In this document: positions 36,707 to 47,963 of the stretch, piece by piece | Position numbering within the stretch: position 1 is the first letter of the stretch | How the letters are laid out: the number at the start of each line of letters is the position of its first letter | The notes under the pieces: generated by a model | What the model saw: only the letters and a program-made list of their open reading frames with translations | Told to the model about the DNA's origin: nothing | The model's database searches: none | NCBI RefSeq assembly: GCF_038405225.1 | Contig: NZ_CP151657.1 | Coordinates: forward strand, 310,001-374,000 | From: Arthrobacter citreus | GTDB lineage: Bacteria > Actinomycetota > Actinomycetes > Actinomycetales > Micrococcaceae | Reading direction: 5' to 3' | Length of the DNA: 64,000 bases | Translations under genes and position numbers: made by a program

Positions 36707-37763
36707 GCTTTCGCAGGAGCAGGTAAAGGAAAAGGACGCTGCCGATGGCGGAGACGATCACGCCCACCGGAATTTCATACGGATAGCGGATGGTGCGCCC
36801 AATGATGTCGCAGGCCAGGACAAAGCCGGCGCCGAAAACGGCCACCCACGGCACGGCCCGGCGCACGTTGTCACCGATCATCAGGGACACCAGGTTCGGT
36901 ACGATCAGGCCCAGGAACGGAATGGATCCCACACTGACAACGACGACGGCGCTGATCAGGGACACGATGACCAGGCCCAGCGTCATTACGCGGTTGTAGT
37001 TCAGGCCCAGGTTGGTGGTGAAATCCGAGCCCATGCCGGCCACCGTGAAACGGTCGGCGGCAAGGTAACCGATGACGGTGAGGGCGCCGACGATCCACAG
37101 GAGTTCGTACCGGCCCCGCAGGACGCCCGAGAAATCTCCGACCATCCAGCTGTTCAGAGTCTGCAGCAGGTCGGAGCGGTAGGCGAAGAACGTGGTGACG
37201 GCGGAGATGACGCCGCCGAGCATGATGCCCACCAGGGGAACGATCAGCGTGTTGCGCAGCGGCAGCCGGCGCAGAATGAGCAGGAACAGCGCAGTCCCGG
37301 CGGCCGCAAAGATGGTGGCCGTGGACATCTTCATCATCAGGGATGCACCCGGAAGCAGGACGGTGACCACCAGGATGCCCAGAGATGCGGACTCCACGGT
37401 GCCGATGGTGCCCGGTTCCACGAACTTGTTGCGCGCCATCAGCTGCATGATCAGGCCGGCGACGCTGACGGCCATGCCGGCCAGGATGATGCTCAGGGTC
37501 CGGGGCACGCGGCTGACCCAAAAAACCTGCCATGCGGCGGGATCGCCGGCCAGCAGCAGGGGCAGCGAAACATCGCTGACCCCGATGAACATGCTCGCCA
37601 CAGCCAGCACCAGGACCGCCGCGGCACCCAGGGCCAGATTGAGGGCGGTACGCGGAAACCGCCGTCGTCGGGCGATGGCGGCGGGCGGGGGAGCCGACGG
37701 CGAGGCGGCTGGCCCCTCGGGGGCGGAAGCGGTGCCCGGTGCGCGGGCGGCGGTGGCGCTCAT
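36690..37763 (-). CDS. Iron-siderophore ABC transporter, permease (FecCD family) 1
   Basis: The 357-residue polytopic protein has VPRTLSIILAGMAVSVAGLI, MLGGVISAVTTFFAY, LNSWMVGDFSGVLRGRYELL and SIPFLGLIVPNLVSLMIG, the FecCD core, and resembles YclN. Residues 1-40 are Ala/Pro/Arg-rich and poorly conserved, and no clear Shine-Dalgarno sequence precedes ATG 37763, so the true start could be internal. It forms the heterodimeric channel with the downstream permease. Confidence 0.9.
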   Translation of the reverse strand: MSATAARAPGTASAPEGPAASPSAPPPAAIARRRRFPRTALNLALGAAAVLVLAVASMFIGVSDVSLPLLLAGDPAAWQVFWVSRVPRTLSIILAGMAVSVAGLIMQLMARNKFVEPGTIGTVESASLGILVVTVLLPGASLMMKMSTATIFAAAGTALFLLILRRLPLRNTLIVPLVGIMLGGVISAVTTFFAYRSDLLQTLNSWMVGDFSGVLRGRYELLWIVGALTVIGYLAADRFTVAGMGSDFTTNLGLNYNRVMTLGLVIVSLISAVVVVSVGSIPFLGLIVPNLVSLMIGDNVRRAVPWVAVFGAGFVLACDIIGRTIRYPYEIPVGVIVSAIGSVLFLYLLLRKRATRG

Positions 37764-37828
37764 AGGAAGGAATCCGGTCTTGCCTTGGGTCCGGCGGCGA
37801 TGCCGGAACCCAAGGCGTCGAGGGGTGG

Positions 37829-38779
37829 TTAGGAAATGCCGTTCTGGATTTCGGTGACCATGCTGTCCACGTTGGTCAGGCCGTAACCGACGAGGTACCA
37901 GCTGGAAGCGTCCAGGGAGGTGATGCGGTCATTCTTGGCCGCGTTGGTGCCGTTGACCAGTTCGTTGTCCATGACGGCCACGGCTGCCTCGCCGCTCTCG
38001 CCCACCGCGGTGTCGCGGTCAATAACGAACAGGTTGTCGGGGTTCTTGTCCGCGATGTACTCGGCGGTGATGGATTCGCCGTGCTTGCCGTCGGCCTTGA
38101 TCTCGGCAACCGGGGTAACGCCGAGGACGTCGTGGATGATGCCGAAGCGGGAGCCGGCGCCGTAGGCGGTCATTTCGCCGCCGCTGGTCATGACGATCAG
38201 GCCGGTTCCCGCATCAGCGGCAGCGGACTTGGTCTCTTCGATGTGCTTGTCGATAGCCGTGAGCTTCTCTTCGGCTTCCTCTTCCTTGTCGAAGATGCGG
38301 CCCAGGGTGCCGGTGACTTCCTGGAAGGATGCCATGGAATCCGTCTGGTCGACACTGAGGTCGATGGTCGGGGCGATCTTGCTCAGTTCCTCGTAGGAGG
38401 CGGCCACACGCCCGGAGATGATGATCAGGTCGGGGGCCCCTTCGCTGATGGCCTCGAAGTCGGGCTCCTTCATGGATCCGATCTTCGCGTAGTCATCACC
38501 GGCGTACTTGGAAAGGGACTCGGGGAAGTTGGCGGCCGGGACGCCGTCGACGTCAACGTCGAGGGCATCCATGGTGTCCAGTGCGCCCAGATCGAAGGTG
38601 TAGACAACTTCCGGGTTAACCGGAACCTCGGTGCTGCCCTGGGCGTGCTCCACCGTGATATTGGTCTGCACGGGAGCCGAGTCCGCCGTGGCGGCCGTCT
38701 CCGATCCGCAGGCGCTGAGGGCGAGGAGGGAAGCCAGCGCGGTGCCGGCGACGAGACGGGATTTTCCGATATTTTTCAC
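37829..38779 (-). CDS. Siderophore-binding lipoprotein
   Basis: This 316-residue substrate-binding protein of the CeuE/YclQ/FatB type carries a lipoprotein signal: KNIGKSRL, hydrophobic VAGTALASLLAL, then lipobox LSAC with C24. It captures a ferric siderophore (possibly a catecholate or petrobactin-like type) outside the membrane. I chose the GTG at 38779 over 38839, whose extra residues lack signal-peptide character. It is first in the operon, about 100 nt downstream of the predicted iron-regulated transcription start. Confidence 0.92.
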   Translation of the reverse strand: MKNIGKSRLVAGTALASLLALSACGSETAATADSAPVQTNITVEHAQGSTEVPVNPEVVYTFDLGALDTMDALDVDVDGVPAANFPESLSKYAGDDYAKIGSMKEPDFEAISEGAPDLIIISGRVAASYEELSKIAPTIDLSVDQTDSMASFQEVTGTLGRIFDKEEEAEEKLTAIDKHIEETKSAAADAGTGLIVMTSGGEMTAYGAGSRFGIIHDVLGVTPVAEIKADGKHGESITAEYIADKNPDNLFVIDRDTAVGESGEAAVAVMDNELVNGTNAAKNDRITSLDASSWYLVGYGLTNVDSMVTEIQNGIS

Positions 38780-38884
38780 TTTGGGGGAGCTCCAGGTACT
38801 TGGGGCCCGGCCCGGCGGGGACCCGCCAACCGAACACACAAAACTAATAGGTCACAGAAATGTTTGCTAATTGAATGCACCTGA

Positions 38885-38913
38885 AAACTATCGGTTAGGT
38901 AAGCCTAAGGCAA
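38885..38913 (-). promoter_or_regulatory. Iron-box promoter of the siderophore transport operon
   Basis: On the minus strand, -35 TTGCCT (38913-38908) and -10 TAGTTT (38890-38885) are 17 bp apart. Between them lies TTAGGCTTACCTAA (38908-38895), an inverted repeat of TTAGG and CCTAA matching the DtxR/IdeR iron-box core. A repressor bound there would block polymerase, so transcription is expected under iron limitation. Confidence 0.85.
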
Positions 38914-38972
38914 GTTGGCGTCTCGAATTATGTCCGGCGAAGGACCGCTTGGCAGGTCCGGGCCTGCCAATA

Positions 38973-38999
38973 TTGGCACTCGCCTTGACCGAGTGCTAA
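38973..38999 (+). promoter_or_regulatory. CIRCE operator 1 (HrcA site)
   Basis: TTGGCACTC (38973-38981), a 9-bp spacer, and GAGTGCTAA (38991-38999) match the CIRCE consensus TTAGCACTC-N9-GAGTGCTAA at 17 of 18 arm positions. It overlaps the -35 of the groES promoter. Confidence 0.88.
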
Positions 39000-39013
39000 C
39001 CGTTGCATAAAGT
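38985..39013 (+). promoter_or_regulatory. groES promoter
   Basis: TTGACC (38985-38990) and TAAAGT (39008-39013) with a 17-bp spacer form a good vegetative promoter. It is embedded between the two CIRCE elements, and the predicted transcription start (about 39020) falls inside CIRCE 2. Confidence 0.8.
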
Positions 39014-39018
39014 CGGAG

Positions 39019-39045
39019 CTAGCACTCTCCCAGTGAGGGTGCTAA
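39019..39045 (+). promoter_or_regulatory. CIRCE operator 2 (HrcA site)
   Basis: CTAGCACTC (39019-39027), 9-bp spacer, GGGTGCTAA (39037-39045) match the CIRCE consensus at 16 of 18 arm positions. It covers the predicted +1 of the groES transcript. Confidence 0.85.
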
Positions 39046-39136
39046 TTCCTGAGGGAAGCGCCAACCGGCACCGCGACGACGGCCAGCGCCCACCGACGGT
39101 CCACATCCGTTAGTAACTAAGCAAAGGAGAGCCCGA

Positions 39137-41124
<1,988 letters not shown>

Positions 41125-41136
41125 GCACCTCCAAAG

Positions 41137-41178
41137 CCCCGGCGCAGCAGCGGATTTCCGTTGCCGCGCCGGGGTTTT
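41137..41178 (+). terminator. Intrinsic terminator of groEL
   Basis: CCCCGGCGC (41137-41145) pairs with GCGCCGGGG (41166-41174), followed by TTTT, with a further short inner stem (CGG/CCG). It lies 12 nt after the groEL stop. Confidence 0.85.
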
Positions 41179-43023
<1,845 letters not shown>

Positions 43024-43037
43024 GACCGCAGCTGCCG

Positions 43038-43087
43038 GCGCAAGCCGCATCCTTCCGTGGTTGTCCACGGAAGGATGCGGCTTGCGC
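43038..43087 (+). terminator. 23-bp perfect hairpin after guaB
   Basis: A 23-nt arm (43038-43060) and its exact complement (43065-43087) enclose a 4-nt loop TTGT; CTGCTTTAA follows. It is one of the strongest inverted repeats in the window and sits 14 bp after the guaB stop, separating guaB from its paralogue. Confidence 0.8.
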
Positions 43088-43116
43088 TGCTTTAAGCCCC
43101 GGGCGCGTGGCTGGGA

Positions 43117-43122
43117 TAACCT
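43117..43122 (+). promoter_or_regulatory. Candidate -10 box for the leaderless GuaB3-type gene
   Basis: TAACCT lies 6 nt before the GTG at 43129. The intervening AGGGG is too close to act as a normal ribosome binding site. Confidence 0.4.
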
Positions 43123-43128
43123 AGGGGT

Positions 43129-44268
43129 GTGAGTAATGAGATTGAAATTGGCCGTGGCAAGCGTGGGCGCCGAGCCTACTCCCTCGATGATGTGGCGATT
43201 GTGCCGTCCCGGCGTACCCGGGACCCGCAGGACGTTTCGATCAATTGGCAGATAGACGCCTATCAGTTCGAGATGCCGGTGATGGGCGCTCCGATGGACT
43301 CGGTGATGTCTCCCGCCACCGCCATCACCATGGGCAAGCTGGGCGGCCTGGGCGTGCTGAACCTGGAAGGACTGTGGACCCGCTACGAGGATCCGCAGCC
43401 GCTGCTGGATGAAATCGCCGTCCTGAGCGAAGATAACTTCAATCCGGCGGCAACCCGCCGGCTGCAGGAAATCTACGAGGCGCCGATCCAGGCTGAACTG
43501 ATCACTTCCCGGCTGGCCGAAGTCCGCGAAGCCGGCGTGACCGTTGCCGGATCCCTGACCCCGCAGCGCACCCAGGAGTTTTACAAGACGGTGCTGGCCG
43601 CCGGAGTGGACATCTTCGTCATCCGCGGCACCACCGTGTCGGCGGAGCACGTGTCCAAGACGGTTGAGCCGCTGAACCTCAAGCAGTTCATCTATGAGCT
43701 GGACGTTCCCGTGATTGTCGGCGGAGCCGCGGGCTACACCCCGGCGCTGCACCTGATGCGCACCGGTGCCGCCGGTGTCCTCGTGGGCTTCGGCGGAGGA
43801 GCCACCACCACCACGCGCCGGGCGCTGGGCATCCATGCTCCGATGGCCACTGCCATCGCCGACATCGCCGAGGCACGCCGTGACTACATGGATGAATCGG
43901 GCGGACGCTATGTCCATGTGATTGCCGACGGCGGCATGGGCACCAGCGGCGACATCGTCAAGGCGATCGCCATGGGCGCCGACGCCGTCATGCTGGGTTC
44001 GGCGCTGGCCCGCGCCGAGGAAGCTCCGGGCCAGGGTTGGCACTGGGGCCAGGAAGCACACCACAGCGAACTTCCCCGCGGCGACAGGGTCCGGCTCGAT
44101 ACCGTGGGACCGCTGCAGGAAGTCCTCTGGGGACCGTCGCACCACACCAACGGAACATCGAACCTGATGGGCGCCCTGCGCCGGGCCATGGCCACCACGG
44201 GCTACTCGGATGTGAAGGCCTTCCAGCGCATCGAGGTGCTGGTCGCGCCCTACCTATCCACCATGTAA
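43129..44268 (+). CDS. GuaB3-family IMP dehydrogenase-related protein
   Basis: This 379-residue TIM-barrel protein belongs to the GuaB3 family, common in Actinobacteria beside guaB. It lacks the CBS domains and has SLDDVAIVPSRRTRDPQDVS, MPVMGAPMDSVMSPATA and VIADGGMGTSGDIVKAIAMG. The IMPDH catalytic loop GPGSICTTR is GGGATTTTR here (residues 222-230), so the nucleophilic Cys is T227 in a simple alignment. The phosphate-binding Gly-rich segments are kept. A canonical IMPDH reaction is therefore doubtful; a regulatory or different purine role is possible. Confidence 0.9.
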   Translation: MSNEIEIGRGKRGRRAYSLDDVAIVPSRRTRDPQDVSINWQIDAYQFEMPVMGAPMDSVMSPATAITMGKLGGLGVLNLEGLWTRYEDPQPLLDEIAVLSEDNFNPAATRRLQEIYEAPIQAELITSRLAEVREAGVTVAGSLTPQRTQEFYKTVLAAGVDIFVIRGTTVSAEHVSKTVEPLNLKQFIYELDVPVIVGGAAGYTPALHLMRTGAAGVLVGFGGGATTTTRRALGIHAPMATAIADIAEARRDYMDESGGRYVHVIADGGMGTSGDIVKAIAMGADAVMLGSALARAEEAPGQGWHWGQEAHHSELPRGDRVRLDTVGPLQEVLWGPSHHTNGTSNLMGALRRAMATTGYSDVKAFQRIEVLVAPYLSTM

Positions 44269-44337
44269 TTACCTAGAGTTACAGGGAGTTGCTGCAGGGA
44301 GTGCGGCACCGGCTGGTTCAGAGAGGAAATCTCGACG

Positions 44338-46062
44338 ATGAGTAAAGATGCACTCAGTCCCGAATACCGGGAAGATGCCCTGGCCGCGCTGCGTTCCACT
44401 GCGGAACCGGGCGAAGAACTGGACATCCTGATCGTCGGCGGCGGCGTGGTGGGCACCGGCGCCGCGCTGGACGCTGTCACCCGCGGCCTGAAAGTGGGGA
44501 TGGTGGAGGCCCGCGACTGGGCCTCCGGGACGTCGTCGCGCTCTTCCAAGCTCATCCACGGGGGACTGCGCTACCTGGAGATGCTGGACTTTGCCCTCGT
44601 GGCCGAGGCCCTGAAGGAACGCGGCCTGCTGATCCAGCGGATTGCCCCGCACCTGGTGAAGCCGGTTCCGTTCCTGTACCCGCTCACGCACCGCTTCTAC
44701 GAGCGCCCCTACGTGGGCGCCGGCATCCTGCTGTACGACACCATGGGCCTGACGTCCGGGAACTCCCGCGGCGTGCCCATGCACAAGCACCTCAGCAAGA
44801 AGGCAACCCTGCGGGCAGCGCCGAGCATCAAGGATGACGCCATGATCGGCTCCATCCGCTACTACGACGCCCAGGTTGACGACGCCCGCTACGTCGCCAT
44901 GATGGCCCGCACCGCCGCCCACTACGGCGCGGTCGTCGCCAACCGCGTTTCGGTGGTGGACTTCCTCCGTGAAGGCGAACGCGTGGTTGGCGCCCGGGTC
45001 AAGGATTCCGAATCCGGCCGGGAATTCGATGTTTTTGCCCGTCAGGTGGTGAACGCCACCGGCGTGTGGACCGACGAAACCCAGGCGATGGTCACGGACC
45101 GCGGCCAGCTGAAAGTCCGGGCATCCAAGGGCGTGCACCTGGTGGTGCCCCGGGACCGGATCCAGTCCACGGTTGGGATGATCCTGCGCACCGAAAAGTC
45201 GGTGCTGTTCGTCATTCCCTGGGGCCGGCACTGGATTGTTGGCACCACTGACACCGATTGGAACCTGGACAAGGCGCATCCGGCCGCCACCTCGGCGGAC
45301 ATCGACTACATCCTGGACCACGTCAACAAGGTCCTGAAAACCCCGCTGACCCGCGAGGACGTGGAAGGCGTGTACGCCGGACTGCGGCCGCTGCTTGCCG
45401 GCGAAAACGACTCCACGGCCAAGCTGTCCCGCGAACACGTGGTGGCCCACCCGGTCCCCGGACTGGTGGTGGTTGCCGGCGGCAAATGGACCACCTACCG
45501 GGTCATGGCGAAGGATGCCGTGGACGAGGCCGCCCGGGCCCTGGACGAGAAGGTGCCCGAAAGCTGCACATCCACCATCCCGCTGCTGGGCGCAGTGGGG
45601 TACAAGGCGGACTGGAACCGCCGCCACCGCACCGCTGAGCACTACGGCGTGCACGTTGCCCGGGTGGAGCACCTGCTGAACCGCTACGGATCGCTGGCCA
45701 CCGAGGTGCTCGAGCTGATCCGCGAGGATCCCTCCCTGGGCCAGACACTGCCCGGAGCGGACGACTACCTGCGGGCCGAGGTGGTGTACGCCACCACCGC
45801 CGAGGGCGCCCGCCATGTGGAGGACGTCCTGGCCCGCCGCACCCGCATTTCCATCGAATCCTGGGATCGAGGGGTGTCGGCGGCCCCCGTGGTGGCCGAG
45901 CTGATGGCACCCCTGCTGAACTGGGACCTGGACCGGGTGGAAAAGGAAGTTGCGCACTACCTGGCACGGGTCGAGGCGGAGCGCCTCAGCCAGGAACAGC
46001 CCGACGACGTATCAGCGGACGCAGCCCGGCTGAAGGCGCACGACATTGCGCCTCTTGCCTGA
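44338..46062 (+). CDS. glpD: Glycerol-3-phosphate dehydrogenase
   Basis: GlpD oxidises glycerol-3-phosphate to DHAP at the membrane, passing electrons to quinone. The FAD-binding motif IVGGGVVGTGAALDAVTRGL is at residues 32-51, followed by WASGTSSRSSKLIHGGLRYL; PWGRHWIVGTTDTDW and GLRPLLAG are further family motifs. Length 574. GAGAGGA precedes the ATG. Its stop overlaps the start of a PTS EIIA gene by 1 nt (TGATG), so the two are translationally coupled. Confidence 0.96.
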   Translation: MSKDALSPEYREDALAALRSTAEPGEELDILIVGGGVVGTGAALDAVTRGLKVGMVEARDWASGTSSRSSKLIHGGLRYLEMLDFALVAEALKERGLLIQRIAPHLVKPVPFLYPLTHRFYERPYVGAGILLYDTMGLTSGNSRGVPMHKHLSKKATLRAAPSIKDDAMIGSIRYYDAQVDDARYVAMMARTAAHYGAVVANRVSVVDFLREGERVVGARVKDSESGREFDVFARQVVNATGVWTDETQAMVTDRGQLKVRASKGVHLVVPRDRIQSTVGMILRTEKSVLFVIPWGRHWIVGTTDTDWNLDKAHPAATSADIDYILDHVNKVLKTPLTREDVEGVYAGLRPLLAGENDSTAKLSREHVVAHPVPGLVVVAGGKWTTYRVMAKDAVDEAARALDEKVPESCTSTIPLLGAVGYKADWNRRHRTAEHYGVHVARVEHLLNRYGSLATEVLELIREDPSLGQTLPGADDYLRAEVVYATTAEGARHVEDVLARRTRISIESWDRGVSAAPVVAELMAPLLNWDLDRVEKEVAHYLARVEAERLSQEQPDDVSADAARLKAHDIAPLA

Positions 46063-46556
46063 TGACGCCTGAACTCTCCCTCAACGAGAAGGGAGCCGTG
46101 CTGACGGTTCCCGGGATGGTCATTCTCGAGATGGAAGCCGCGGACCGCAGCGATGCCGCGGCGCAGCTTGCGGAGCGGATGTTCCGGGAGGGGAGGATCT
46201 CCAACCTGGAGGGGTTCCTGGAGCAGGTCAATGCCAGGGAGCACCAGATGGCCACCGGGCTTCCCGGCGGAATCGGCATGCCGCACGCCCGGAGCGAATA
46301 CGTGGCGGAAACGTCCATTGCGGTGGGGATCACACGCTACGGACACAGCATCGACTTCGGCGCGTCGGACGGGCCGGCCACCGTGATCCTTCTCATTGCA
46401 ACGCCTGCCGGGGCATTCTCGGAACACCTGGAGGTCCTGGCCACCCTGGCCCGGTCGCTGTTCCGGCCGTCCTTCCGGGAATCCCTCCGCCGGGCGAATG
46501 ACGCGGAAGTGATTGCCGAGTTGATCAATTCATCGCTGGTCTTCTTTGACCACTGA
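46062..46556 (+). CDS. PTS EIIA-2 (fructose/mannitol-type) domain protein
   Basis: The 164-residue stand-alone EIIA has its phosphorylation site at H75 in PGGIGMPHARSEYV, preceded by LEGFLEQVNAREHQMATGL and followed by VILLIATPAGAFSEHLEVLA. No EIIB, EIIC or HPr gene is nearby. Coupling to glpD suggests a regulatory role, or a contribution to a separate PTS transporter, but this is inference. GNTR or antiterminator domains are absent. Confidence 0.9.
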   Translation: MTPELSLNEKGAVLTVPGMVILEMEAADRSDAAAQLAERMFREGRISNLEGFLEQVNAREHQMATGLPGGIGMPHARSEYVAETSIAVGITRYGHSIDFGASDGPATVILLIATPAGAFSEHLEVLATLARSLFRPSFRESLRRANDAEVIAELINSSLVFFDH

Positions 46557-46614
46557 CCCGGCCGCCGGCCCTGTCCCGGCCGGCAGGCATTGGGTTTTCT
46601 ACACGGTTACGAAG

Positions 46615-46620
46615 TACGGT
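46615..46620 (+). promoter_or_regulatory. Candidate -10 box for leaderless SURF1
   Basis: TACGGT lies 6 nt before the GTG at 46627, with TTGGGT (46590-46595) as a possible -35 at a 19-bp spacing. Confidence 0.4.
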
Positions 46621-46626
46621 TAAGGC

Positions 46627-47463
46627 GTGCTGAAAACTGCCCTGCAACTCCGATGGATCGCCGCGCTGCTCCTGGCCCTCGCGATCTCCACGGTCTTCGT
46701 TCTCCTAAGCCAGTGGCAGTTTTCGACGGCCGAAAGCGACCTGCCGCCGTCGACCGACCGCACCGAAACAGTGCGGCCGCTGACCGAAGTCTTCACCCCC
46801 GGAGTGCAGCTGTTCGGCACCACGGCGGACCAGATGGTCTCCATGACCGGTTCCTTCCGCACCGACGACACCGTGCTGGTGGAGAACCGGCTGTACGACG
46901 GCGAGAAGGGCTACTGGGTGGTCACGGCCTTTGCCGTTGACGGCGCACCCGGTGACGCCGTGATTCCGGTGGTCCGGGGCTGGATTGCCGACCCCGGGGA
47001 AGCCGTACCCGCCCCGTCCGGCGAGGCCGCCGTCACCGGGCGCCTGCTGCCTCCCGAGGCCCCCGTCGCGCAGCCCACCGAGGACGGGATCCTGCCCAGC
47101 CTCGCCAGCGCTGAACTGATTAACGTGTGGGATGTTCCAGGGTATTCGGCCTTCGTGACGGCCGATGAAATAACGGTCAACGGAGCCCCCGCCGACACCG
47201 GCGAAATGCGGACCGTGGACGTCGACGCCCAGCCGCAGGAAACCTCGGTGAACTGGATGAACGTTTTCTACGCCATCGAGTGGGTCGTCTTCGCCGGGTT
47301 CTCCGTGTTCCTGTGGTGGCGCCTTGTCGCTGACGCGCACCGCCGTTCCCTCGAGGACGATGACGAGTACTACGACGACGAATACGACGACGACGATGAC
47401 GACGATGAGGCCGGCAGCCTGCCGTCCGAAGGTCCGGTCCCGAGCAGTGAGGTAAAGAAGTGA
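46627..47463 (+). CDS. SURF1-family cytochrome oxidase assembly protein
   Basis: SURF1 proteins help heme insertion into cytochrome c oxidase. The 278-residue protein has an N-terminal helix (WIAALLLALAISTVFVLLSQ), the SURF1 periplasmic core (LVENRLYDGEKGYWVVTAF, VIPVVRGWIADPG, NWMNVFYAIEWVVFAG) and a C-terminal membrane helix. The tail is extremely acidic (EDDDEYYDDEYDDDDDDD). It starts at GTG without a clear Shine-Dalgarno sequence, and the stop overlaps the DUF3817 gene by 4 nt. Confidence 0.92.
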   Translation: MLKTALQLRWIAALLLALAISTVFVLLSQWQFSTAESDLPPSTDRTETVRPLTEVFTPGVQLFGTTADQMVSMTGSFRTDDTVLVENRLYDGEKGYWVVTAFAVDGAPGDAVIPVVRGWIADPGEAVPAPSGEAAVTGRLLPPEAPVAQPTEDGILPSLASAELINVWDVPGYSAFVTADEITVNGAPADTGEMRTVDVDAQPQETSVNWMNVFYAIEWVVFAGFSVFLWWRLVADAHRRSLEDDDEYYDDEYDDDDDDDEAGSLPSEGPVPSSEVKK

Positions 47464-47882
47464 GCGATCCAGCACCGGCAGTAGCCAAGAAACCGCGGCG
47501 GAAGAAGCGCCGGTTCGGCGGCACGCACGCCCAGATCCGTTCGGCACTGACGTTTTACAAGGTTTCCTCCTACGTCACCGGCGTGTTCCTGCTGCTGCTG
47601 TGCATCGAAATGATCCTGAAGTACGGGATGAAAATCGAAGAGATCACCGTGGGACCGCTGAACCTGTTCACGGGCGTCCTGATCGCCCACGGCTGGCTGT
47701 ACGTGGTGTACCTGCTTGCCGACTTTCGGCTGTGGCAGCTCATGCGCTGGCCGTTCTCCAAGTTCATCGTGATTGCCCTGGGCGGCGTTGTGCCCTTCCT
47801 CTCCTTCATCGTGGAGAGCCGCACCCACAAGCAGGTCCTGGCCGAACTTGCGGCGCATCCGGAAGCGGCAAAGCGCTACTGA
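47460..47882 (+). CDS. DUF3817 membrane protein
   Basis: The 140-residue protein has a basic N-terminus (KKPRRKKRRFG) and three hydrophobic segments: YVTGVFLLLLCIEMILKYG, LFTGVLIAHGWLYVVYLLAD and FSKFIVIALGGVVPFLSFIV. It matches the DUF3817 family, integral membrane proteins of unknown function in Actinobacteria and others. It overlaps SURF1 by 4 nt (GTGA), so a link to respiratory-chain assembly is possible but not shown. Confidence 0.88.
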   Translation: MSDPAPAVAKKPRRKKRRFGGTHAQIRSALTFYKVSSYVTGVFLLLLCIEMILKYGMKIEEITVGPLNLFTGVLIAHGWLYVVYLLADFRLWQLMRWPFSKFIVIALGGVVPFLSFIVESRTHKQVLAELAAHPEAAKRY

Positions 47883-47951
47883 GCCGCACGGAAGCGGTGC
47901 CCGGCGGTCAGACTGAGCCGGAACGATGTGCGGCGCGCACGTTCCGGCGAC

Positions 47952-47957
47952 TATCCT
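47952..47957 (+). promoter_or_regulatory. Candidate -10 box for leaderless guaA
   Basis: TATCCT lies 6 nt before the guaA GTG at 47964, with no Shine-Dalgarno sequence. The -35 is not conserved. Confidence 0.45.
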
Positions 47958-47963
47958 TGAACC

